Assembly: GCF_018207095.1 (NCBI RefSeq)
Contig: NZ_QOCZ01000023.1
Coordinates: forward strand, 1 to 50,507
Source of the DNA: Nocardiopsis sp. MG754419
GTDB taxonomy: Bacteria > Actinomycetota > Actinomycetes > Streptosporangiales > Streptosporangiaceae
Length of the DNA: 50,507 nucleotides
Direction of reading: 5' to 3'
Shown: one piece after another, positions 44,314 through 50,507 of the stretch
Layout of the letters: each line of letters begins with the position of its first letter
Numbering within the stretch: position 1 is the stretch's first letter
Position numbers and translations under genes: made by a program
Notes under the pieces: generated by a model
What the model was told of the DNA's origin: nothing
Seen by the model: the letters and a program-made list of their open reading frames with translations, nothing else
Databases searched by the model: none

Positions 44314-46455
44314 ATGGCCACCGAAGAATCCCGCCTTTCGCCCTCCGGCGTCCTCGGCGGAGACGCCTCGCGCCACGGTTCCATCACGGAGCTGTTCGCG
44401 GACGAGGTCGTCACCAAGGCGATCGCCCGTGACGTGGAGCTCCCCTACGGTGCGGGCACCGCGGTCCTCATCACCCTGGACAACGGGCACGACCACACCA
44501 AGCCGAACACCTTCGGCCCCGGTGGCCTGCTCAGCCTGGACGCCGCGATCGAGGCCGCCAAGGCGCGCACCGACATCGTGGCCGTGGCCGTCACCGGCAA
44601 GCCCTTCATCTTCGCGGTCGGCGCCGACCTCACCGGCGTCCCCGCGATCCAGAATCGGGAACAGGCCGAGGCCATCGGCAAGCTGGGACACGACGTGTTC
44701 CGCAAGCTCGGCGAGCTGGACGTGCCGACCTTCGCGTTGGTCAACGGGGCCGCCATGGGCGGTGGCGTCGAGGTGGCGCTGCACTGCACCTACCGCACGG
44801 TCTCCTCCGGTGTGCCGGCCTTCGCGCTCCCCGAGGCCTTCCTCGGTCTGGTCCCCGGCTGGGGCGGCACCTACCTGCTGCCGAACCTCATCGGCGCCGA
44901 GAAGGCGCTCAAACTCATCGTCGACAACCCTCTCGCCCAGAACAAGATGATCAAGGGCGAGAAGGTCTTCGAGATGGGGATCGCGGACGCGATCTTCGCG
45001 CCCGCCGACTTCGTCGAGGAGTCCCTGCGGTGGACCGCCAAGGTCCTCAAGGGCGACATCGAGGTCGAGCGTGCCGAGGTCGACAAGGGTGAGGCCTGGG
45101 ACAACGCGGTCAACATGGCCCGCTTCGTCGTCGAGGGCAGGCTGCACGGCGCCGCGCCGGCACCGGCCCGCGCCGTCGAGCTTGTGGGCGCGGCCAAGAC
45201 CGCCACCCGGGACGAGGCCTTCGACGCCGAGGACCAGGCGCTGGCCGACCTCATCATGAGCCCCGAGCTCAAGGCCGGCCTGTACGCGTTCGACCTCGTG
45301 CAAAAGCGTGCCAAGCGTCCGGCCGGTGCCCCCGACAAGTCGCTGGCCCGCAAGGTCACCAAGGTCGGTGTCGTGGGCGCCGGGCTGATGGCGGGTCAGC
45401 TGGCGCTGCTGTTCGCGCGCCGCCTGGACGTGCCGGTCGTCATGACCGACCTGGACCAGGACCGTCTGGACCAGGGTGTTGCCTACGTCCACGGCGAGGT
45501 CGACAAGCTCCTCGCGAAGGGGCGCGTCAACCAGGACAAGGCCAACCACCTCAAGGCCCTGGTCACCGGCTCGCTGACCAAGGACGCCTTCGCGGACGCC
45601 GACTTCGTCATCGAGGCGGTCTTCGAGAGGATGGACATCAAGCGGCAGGTGTTCGCCGAGGTGGAGGCCGTGGTCTCCCCCGAGGCGATCCTGGCCACGA
45701 ACACCTCCTCGCTCTCGATCACCGAGATGGCGTCCGGCCTCCGGCACCCCGAGCGGGTCGTGGGCTTCCACTTCTTCAACCCTGTCGCGGTCCTGCCGCT
45801 GCTGGAGATCGTCCGCGGTGAGAAGACCGACGACGCCTCCCTGGCCACGGCCTTCGCGGTCGCCAAGACACTGAAGAAGACGTCGGTGCTCTGCAAGGAC
45901 GCCCCGGCGTTCGTGGTCAACCGTCTGCTCACCCTGTTCATGGGCGAGGTGCTGAGCGCCGTGGGCGAGGGCACCGAGCCCGAGGTCGCCGACCGCGCGG
46001 TCGCGCCTCTGGGCCTGCCGATGTCGCCGCTCATGCTGCTCCAGCTGGTCGGTCCGGCCGTGGGTCTGCACGTCGCCGAGACCCTGCACGAGGCGTTCCC
46101 CGAGCGCTTCGCGGTCTCGCCGCAGTTGAAGGCCGTGGTCGAGGCCGGGCGGACGGAGATCTTCGCCCCCGACCTCACCATCGACCCCGAGGTCAAGGAA
46201 CTCCTCAAGGGCGGCGACTCCCCCTCCGAGGAGAAGGAGATCCTGGACCGGGCCCTGCGCGCCCTGGCCAAGGAGATCCGCCTGATGCTGGACGAGGGTG
46301 TCGTGGCCGAGGCCGCCGACATCGACCTGTGCCTGATCACCGGCGCCGGTTGGCCCTTCCACACCGGCGGCATCACTCCGTACCTGGACAAGGTCGGTGT
46401 GTCCACCGAGGTGAACGGCAAGCCGTTCCACGAGGGCGCGCCGCAGGCCCTCTAG
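44314..46455 (+). CDS. fadB: Fatty-acid oxidation multifunctional protein (enoyl-CoA hydratase / 3-hydroxyacyl-CoA dehydrogenase)
   Basis: 713 aa. The N-terminal crotonase domain (GKPFIFAVGADLTGV; VNGAAMGGGVEVALHCTYR; PEAFLGLVPGWGGTYLLP) forms the hydratase. The Rossmann domain (KVGVVGAGLMAGQLALLF, NTSSLSITEMA, GFHFFNPVAVLPLLEIV with catalytic His) and C-terminal dehydrogenase repeats (PAFVVNRLLTLFMGEV; CLITGAGWPFHTGGITPYLD) form the dehydrogenase. It carries out two consecutive steps of beta-oxidation before the thiolase FadA. ATG 44314 lies two bases after the fadA stop, with GAGGGGGG upstream; they form one operon. Confidence 0.94.
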   Translation: MATEESRLSPSGVLGGDASRHGSITELFADEVVTKAIARDVELPYGAGTAVLITLDNGHDHTKPNTFGPGGLLSLDAAIEAAKARTDIVAVAVTGKPFIFAVGADLTGVPAIQNREQAEAIGKLGHDVFRKLGELDVPTFALVNGAAMGGGVEVALHCTYRTVSSGVPAFALPEAFLGLVPGWGGTYLLPNLIGAEKALKLIVDNPLAQNKMIKGEKVFEMGIADAIFAPADFVEESLRWTAKVLKGDIEVERAEVDKGEAWDNAVNMARFVVEGRLHGAAPAPARAVELVGAAKTATRDEAFDAEDQALADLIMSPELKAGLYAFDLVQKRAKRPAGAPDKSLARKVTKVGVVGAGLMAGQLALLFARRLDVPVVMTDLDQDRLDQGVAYVHGEVDKLLAKGRVNQDKANHLKALVTGSLTKDAFADADFVIEAVFERMDIKRQVFAEVEAVVSPEAILATNTSSLSITEMASGLRHPERVVGFHFFNPVAVLPLLEIVRGEKTDDASLATAFAVAKTLKKTSVLCKDAPAFVVNRLLTLFMGEVLSAVGEGTEPEVADRAVAPLGLPMSPLMLLQLVGPAVGLHVAETLHEAFPERFAVSPQLKAVVEAGRTEIFAPDLTIDPEVKELLKGGDSPSEEKEILDRALRALAKEIRLMLDEGVVAEAADIDLCLITGAGWPFHTGGITPYLDKVGVSTEVNGKPFHEGAPQAL

Positions 46456-46470
46456 GTTCGATCCGCACGC

Positions 46471-46508
46471 CGGGGCCCGGTCTTTTCCGTGAGGGAGGCC
46501 GGGCCCCG
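46471..46508 (+). terminator. Terminator after fadB
   Basis: CGGGGCCCGG pairs with CCGGGCCCCG over an 18-base loop containing TCTTTT. Confidence 0.65.
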
Positions 46509-46659
46509 CGCGTGTACGGGCCCCTCGGGCGTTCCGTGCGCACGTACCGAGGGTCGGGTGGCCCGGAACGGGTGCGGACCGGCTGTGGGCCGCCTGGCGC
46601 TCTCTCGGCCCGTGCGTTCTCGATCACGACGCCGAGGGCCACGTCACCGACGGGCGACA

Positions 46660-46715
46660 GGCGGCAGGCGGCAGGCGGCAGGCGGCAGGCGGCAGGCGGC
46701 AGGCGGCAGGCGGCA
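46660..46715. repeat. Perfect 7-bp tandem repeat, eight copies
   Basis: GGCGGCA is repeated eight times without error (56 bp). It lies in non-coding DNA between two converging genes, 205 bp past fadB and 90 bp from the end of the next gene. The 7-bp unit makes it likely to vary in copy number between strains. Confidence 0.92.
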
Positions 46716-46805
46716 CATCGTGCCCGCCACCGCACGCACGACACCACGGAACCGCCCCACGACCGTCTCGACGTGCCGTGGGGCGGAGGGGCGGCGCGGG
46801 TGCGG

Positions 46806-49028
46806 TCAGGTGCCCGCGGGGAGGCGCTCGCGATCCTTCTCCACGGTGGCCGGGGGCGCTTCCTCCTCCTCGCCGCCCTCGGAGATGCCGATCCGGTCGT
46901 GGAGTCGGCGCAGCGGTCGTGGCAGCCACCAGTTCCGGTCGCCGAGCAGGCGCATGGTGGCCGGCACCATGATCGCGCGCACCAGGGTGGCGTCCACCAG
47001 CACGGCGATCGCCAGTCCGACCCCGATGATCTTCAGGAACAGCAGACCGGAGGTGCCCATCGCCAACAGGACCACGCCCAGCAGCAGGGCGGCGCTGGTG
47101 ATGATCCGTCCCGTGCGTTGCAGGCCGAGCGCCACCGAGGCGGTGTTGTCGCCGCTGCGCAGGTACTCCTCGCGTACCCGGCTGAGCAGGAACAGTTCGT
47201 AGTCCATCGCCAGGCCGAACGACACGATGGTGATGAGCACCAGGTAGGTCGGGTCGATGGTGCCGACCGCCTCGAAACCGAGCAGGGCGGCGAAGTACCC
47301 CTCCTGGAAGCCCCAGATCACCACGCCCAGGGAGGCGCCCAGAGACAGGGCGCCCATGAGCACGGCCTTGACCGGCAGCACGATCGATCCGAAGGCGAGG
47401 AAGAGCAGGAACAGGGTGGAGCCGATGACGAACGCGATGGTGGTGGGCGCGTTGTCGACGATGGCGTCGAGGTTGTCCATCTGCATGGCGGCCACACCGC
47501 CCACGAGGGTCTCCTCGGCGCCGTCCGGGGCCGGTTCGGCCCGCACGTCCCGCACGAGCCGTTGGGTCTCGGGGTCGTCGGTGGCGCCCTGGTAGGCGAC
47601 CTCGACGTGGGTGACGTCCGCACCGGTGCGTTCCACGGAGGCGCGCACGGCTCCGGGCAGATCCTCCAGACGCTCGACGTACTCCTCCAGGGCCTCCTCG
47701 GCGGGCGCGCCCACGACGGCCAGGTGCAGCCGTCCGACCTGTCCGGCGGGGAAGTCCTGCTCCATGGCCTCCGTGCCGATCCGGGACGGCGCGTCGGTGG
47801 GCAGGTAGCGCTGGTCGGTGGAGCCGAACTGGGTGGCGGCGAGCCCGGAGGTGAAGGCCACCAGCACGCAGAGCACGGCCACGAGCGAGACGGCCGGGCC
47901 GCGCATGACGGTGCGCGCCAGCCGGGCCCAGGCGCCCGCGTTCTCGTCGAGTGTCCCGGTGACCGTGCGGCGCGGCAGCGGCAGCCTCATCCGGTCGATC
48001 CGATGGCCCACCACCGACAGCAGTGCCGGCAGGAACACGAGGGCGGCGATGAGGTCGAAGACGACGACGGCGATGCCGCCCCAACCGATGGACTGCAGGA
48101 TGGGCTGGGGGAAGAACAGCAGGCCGGCGAAGGCGATGCCGACGGTGACGCCGGAGAAGGCGACGGTGCGTCCGGCGGTGTCCACCGTGCGGCGCACCGC
48201 GTCGCGGACGTCCCGTCCCCGGTTCAGCTCCTCACGGAAGCGGCTGACCATGAACAGCCCGTAGTCGATCGCCAGTCCCAGCCCCAGCAGCGTGGCCACG
48301 TTGATGGCGAAGACGGAGACCTCGGTGACGTGGGTGAGGGCGCGCAGGACGGTGAGGGAGCCGAGGATGGCGAGACCGCCGACGGCCAGGGGCACCAGGC
48401 CCGCGATGAGTCCGCCGAAGATCAGGACGAGGAGGAGCAGAAGGAGGGGCAGGGTGACCAGCTCGGCCCGGACGATGTCGGTCTCGGCCGTCGCGGACAG
48501 CTCGTGTTCGACCGCGATGGGGCCGCCCAGGTGGGTCTGGAGGGGACCGGCCTCCAGGGCGGCGGCCGCCTCCTCGTACTGGTGCAGCCGTTCCTCGTGG
48601 GTCTGGCCGGTGAGGGTGATCGGCATGTACGTGGCGTGCATGTCCTCGGACACGAGCATGCCGCGTTCGACGTCGTCGAGTTCCTCGTCGAGGTAGATGT
48701 CGTGGTCGGCGACGACGTCCTCGGGCAGGTCGTCGGCGATGCGCTGCACGGCCTGGGCGAAGGTGGGGTTGTCGACCTGGATCTCGGCACTGCGGAAGAC
48801 CGCGATGATGTCGATGTCGGCGTGGCCCAGTTCGTCCTGGAGCACGTCCATGGCCTGGGAGGACTCCGACCCCGGGTCCTCGAACCCGCTCTCGCTGACG
48901 TCCTGGAAGACGCCGAGCCCCCAGACGACCGAGACGACCGCGAAGAGCCCGGTCAGGGCCAGCACCCACCCTCTGCCGCGGTGGGCTCCGAGCCCCAGTC
49001 GGCCGAAGAACCCCGTATCCGTCGACAT
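46806..49028 (-). CDS. MMPL family RND-type transporter
   Basis: A 740-aa transporter with two repeated halves. Each has a large extracytoplasmic loop and six helices. The proton-relay motifs are GLGLAIDYGLFMVSRFREEL (~res 255) and VSFGLAMDYELFLLSRVREEY (~res 600), both with Asp-Tyr, the MmpL signature. The C-terminal tail is acidic and cytoplasmic. Members export lipids, drugs or siderophores. GGAGGA lies six bases before the ATG. It is divergently transcribed from a TetR gene, with two inverted repeats between, so it is probably induced by a ligand of that regulator. Confidence 0.92.
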   Translation of the reverse strand: MSTDTGFFGRLGLGAHRGRGWVLALTGLFAVVSVVWGLGVFQDVSESGFEDPGSESSQAMDVLQDELGHADIDIIAVFRSAEIQVDNPTFAQAVQRIADDLPEDVVADHDIYLDEELDDVERGMLVSEDMHATYMPITLTGQTHEERLHQYEEAAAALEAGPLQTHLGGPIAVEHELSATAETDIVRAELVTLPLLLLLLVLIFGGLIAGLVPLAVGGLAILGSLTVLRALTHVTEVSVFAINVATLLGLGLAIDYGLFMVSRFREELNRGRDVRDAVRRTVDTAGRTVAFSGVTVGIAFAGLLFFPQPILQSIGWGGIAVVVFDLIAALVFLPALLSVVGHRIDRMRLPLPRRTVTGTLDENAGAWARLARTVMRGPAVSLVAVLCVLVAFTSGLAATQFGSTDQRYLPTDAPSRIGTEAMEQDFPAGQVGRLHLAVVGAPAEEALEEYVERLEDLPGAVRASVERTGADVTHVEVAYQGATDDPETQRLVRDVRAEPAPDGAEETLVGGVAAMQMDNLDAIVDNAPTTIAFVIGSTLFLLFLAFGSIVLPVKAVLMGALSLGASLGVVIWGFQEGYFAALLGFEAVGTIDPTYLVLITIVSFGLAMDYELFLLSRVREEYLRSGDNTASVALGLQRTGRIITSAALLLGVVLLAMGTSGLLFLKIIGVGLAIAVLVDATLVRAIMVPATMRLLGDRNWWLPRPLRRLHDRIGISEGGEEEEAPPATVEKDRERLPAGT

Positions 49029-49043
49029 AACCGTTCCTCCGAG

Positions 49044-49062
49044 CGAACATGGATCATGTTCG
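49044..49062. promoter_or_regulatory. Inverted repeat I between mmpL-like and tetR genes
   Basis: CGAACATG and CATGTTCG flank GAT (8-bp arms, 3-base spacer), 16 bases upstream of the transporter ATG. Probable TetR operator. Confidence 0.55.
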
Positions 49063-49064
49063 TT

Positions 49065-49086
49065 AACACCGTTTGCTAACGGTGTT
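49065..49086. promoter_or_regulatory. Inverted repeat II between mmpL-like and tetR genes
   Basis: AACACCGTT and AACGGTGTT (9-bp perfect arms, spacer TGCT), two bases from repeat I. Different sequence from repeat I, so possibly two regulators or two modes. The AT-rich surround suits a promoter. Confidence 0.6.
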
Positions 49087-49179
49087 CACTTAAGCGTGCG
49101 CCCATTACGATGTCAATGTCGTCGACATGAACAGAGCGGCGCCACGGATACGGCGCCGGGACGGGGTGTACCGCTGAAG

Positions 49180-49971
49180 ATGACGAAATCGCCGGTCACA
49201 AGCGACCCGACGGCCGGGGGCACGCTCAGCCGCCGTGATCGTGTGCGCGAGGCCACACTGACCGAGATCAAGTCGATCGCCCGCCGGCACCTCGTGGAGC
49301 AGGGCGTGGCCGGGGTCTCCCTGCGCGCCATCGCCCGCGAGATGGGCATGACCGCGCCGGGTCTGTACCGCTACGTCCCGGGCATCGACGCGCTGCTGGT
49401 GATCATCACGGCGGACATGTTCGACGAGTTGGCCGAGGCGGTGGCCGCCGCCGACGCCTCGGCGCCACCCGAGGACACCGAACTGCGCCTGCACTCCGCG
49501 CTGCGCGCCTTCCGGATCTGGGCCATCACCCATCCGGCCGAGTTCTCGGTGATGTTCGGCCCCCGGACCCGACTCGACCCGGACGCGGACATCACCCCCG
49601 CCCTGGAGGCGGGCAACCGTTTCGGCTCCACGTTCTTCGCCCTGTGCGACCGCCTGCTACAGGAGAAGGACATCCCCCTCCCCCGGGACGAGGACATCGA
49701 CCCCGAACTCACCGCCGAACTGCGCTCCTTCGCCGACACGGTGGGGCTGTCCGCGCACGACGTGCCGGTGGGCGCGGCGCTGGTGCTCACGCGTTGCTGG
49801 ATCCGGATCTACGGCGTGGTGTGCATGGAGGTGTTCCAGCACCTGGGATTCGTCGTCAACGACATGGAACCTTTCTTCGAGGCCGAGCTTCAGAACCTCA
49901 TGACCGGCCTCGGTGTGCGTTACCTCCCGGGTGAAGGGAAAGGGGACCCCGTCACCGACCCGGCCGGTTGA
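49180..49971 (+). CDS. TetR family transcriptional regulator
   Basis: A 263-aa regulator. Residues ~20-70 form the TetR DNA-binding domain (ATLTEIKSIARRHLVEQGVAGVSLRAIAREMGMTAPGLYRYVPGIDALLVIITADMFDELA); the remainder resembles the C-terminal domain of the WHG type (AITHPAEFSVMFGPRTRLDP... ). ATG 49180 has only a weak GAAG close by. It is divergent from the MMPL transporter and is likely to repress it through the inverted repeats at 49044-49086, with release by a small hydrophobic ligand (inference from family). Confidence 0.9.
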   Translation: MTKSPVTSDPTAGGTLSRRDRVREATLTEIKSIARRHLVEQGVAGVSLRAIAREMGMTAPGLYRYVPGIDALLVIITADMFDELAEAVAAADASAPPEDTELRLHSALRAFRIWAITHPAEFSVMFGPRTRLDPDADITPALEAGNRFGSTFFALCDRLLQEKDIPLPRDEDIDPELTAELRSFADTVGLSAHDVPVGAALVLTRCWIRIYGVVCMEVFQHLGFVVNDMEPFFEAELQNLMTGLGVRYLPGEGKGDPVTDPAG

Positions 49972-50061
49972 CCCATACTGGAGTCTTGGGGCCACTGTCC
50001 GATACGTGGGTACGAATCGGACATGCCCTTTCCGTGTCGGCGCGATGACGAGGATGGCCCC

Positions 50062-50507
50062 GTGGAGAACCGAAGCGGCGACGAGGCTTCCGGGGACGCC
50101 TTCCCCTCGCCGGACCGGCACGGCGCACGTCCCGCGCACACCGCGGAGCCCACCGGATCGCAGGATCCGCGTACCGCGCCGTCCGGCCCCGGCGGCGGCC
50201 CCGGCGGCGGTCCGGCCCCGCAGACGAACGCGCCGCCCCACGCCTCGCCCGCGGACGCACCGCCGCCCGCGCCCGGGTCCGCCGCACCGCGGGGACACCC
50301 GCCCACGAACGCCGCTCCGCGCCCGGGCGCGGGACGGCCCCCGCACCACGGCCCGGCCGTGCCGGAGGGACCCGGCATCGCCCCCTCGACGGCGGGGGCG
50401 CCCTCGGCCCCGCCCCGGAGACCCGTGCCACCTCCTCCGTGGAGACCCCACACCCCCCAGGGACCGTACGTCGGGCCACGGCCACCGGGCCCCGGGGGAC
50501 ACCCCGT
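50062..50507 (+). CDS. Pro/Gly/Ala-rich protein, C-terminus beyond window
   Basis: An open frame from GTG 50062 (AGGA seven bases upstream) to the right edge, 148 codons. An in-frame ATG at 50023 is possible. Visible residues are low-complexity, e.g. SGPGGGPGGGPAPQTNAPPHASPADAPPP and RRPVPPPPWRPHTPQGPYVGPRPPGPG. Such N-termini precede a membrane or enzyme domain in many actinomycete proteins; no domain is visible yet. The two other plus frames are also open, so the choice rests on the ribosome-binding site and on the Pro/Gly composition. Confidence 0.55.
   Translation, partial: MENRSGDEASGDAFPSPDRHGARPAHTAEPTGSQDPRTAPSGPGGGPGGGPAPQTNAPPHASPADAPPPAPGSAAPRGHPPTNAAPRPGAGRPPHHGPAVPEGPGIAPSTAGAPSAPPRRPVPPPPWRPHTPQGPYVGPRPPGPGGHP

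Larger units (their letters stand above)
46456..46805. other. 350-bp intergenic region with terminator and tandem repeat
   Basis: Between the converging fadB and mmpL-like genes. It holds a 10-bp stem (46471-46508) and an eight-copy 7-bp repeat (46660-46715). No gene is supported. Confidence 0.6.

Noticed and set aside
46660-46715. CRISPR-like array
   Set aside because: The unit is 7 bp with no spacers and there are no cas genes; it is a simple tandem repeat.

Overview
The window is about 50 kb of chromosome from a high-GC Gram-positive bacterium, almost certainly an actinomycete. The reasons are the near-exclusive G/C third codon positions, frequent GTG and TTG starts, a WhiB-family protein, actinobacterial heme-pathway genes and a class E-type (LAxTG) sortase signal. 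The gene content and style suggest a Nocardiopsis or other Streptosporangiales-like organism; that placement is inference, because no rRNA gene is present. I see no phage, insertion sequence, tRNA, rRNA or CRISPR array. Most of the window is housekeeping or core metabolism, with about 43 protein genes plus two short leader ORFs.

Layout, left to right. 1-9.3 kb is mostly minus strand: a truncated sodium:amino-acid (AGCS) symporter, a DEAD-box RNA helicase with an RG-rich tail, an enoyl-CoA hydratase-like protein, a small HTH protein, an ABC-F ATPase, an AI-2E family membrane protein and a YccF protein. 9.3-10.4 kb is a long AT-richer leader with a possible 18-codon upstream ORF, then a whiB-like gene. 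10.6-17 kb holds a phosphoribosyltransferase/hydrolase fusion whose hydrolase half looks inactive, a GNAT acetyltransferase, an MFS transporter, a sortase-anchored proline/glutamate-rich surface protein and a one-helix membrane protein next to it. 17.1-22 kb has a YihY/BrkB protein followed by a sulfate-assimilation operon: cysteine-containing leader peptide, ferredoxin sulfite/nitrite reductase, small zinc-ribbon protein, APS reductase and sirohydrochlorin chelatase, with the last three overlapping. 22-31 kb carries an MFS transporter, a DUF5713 protein, pdxH, aidB, glgX, a RibD-C reductase, a GntR/HutC regulator and a small membrane protein.

31.4-38.4 kb contains msrB, the psd-pssA pair for phosphatidylethanolamine synthesis, and the coproporphyrin-dependent heme genes chdC (hemQ), cgoX (hemY) and hemE, with a DUF4349 lipoprotein on the opposite strand between cgoX and hemE. 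38.4-46.5 kb has DUF3000, an RNase D-like nuclease, a TPR protein, an FBP-domain zinc-finger protein and a fadA-fadB beta-oxidation operon. 46.5-50.5 kb holds a perfect 8-copy 7-bp tandem repeat, an MMPL exporter divergent from a TetR regulator with two inverted repeats between them, and the start of a proline-rich protein that runs off the right edge.

The points of most interest are regulatory: the Cys leader peptide with a leaderless promoter and an inverted repeat ahead of the sulfur operon; an upstream ORF with a Pro-Pro-Pro run ahead of whiB; and a near-identical 14-base motif (TTACCGGCGAGTAA) overlapping the promoters of two separate beta-oxidation genes about 38 kb apart. I found no clear-cut novel defence or mobile system.
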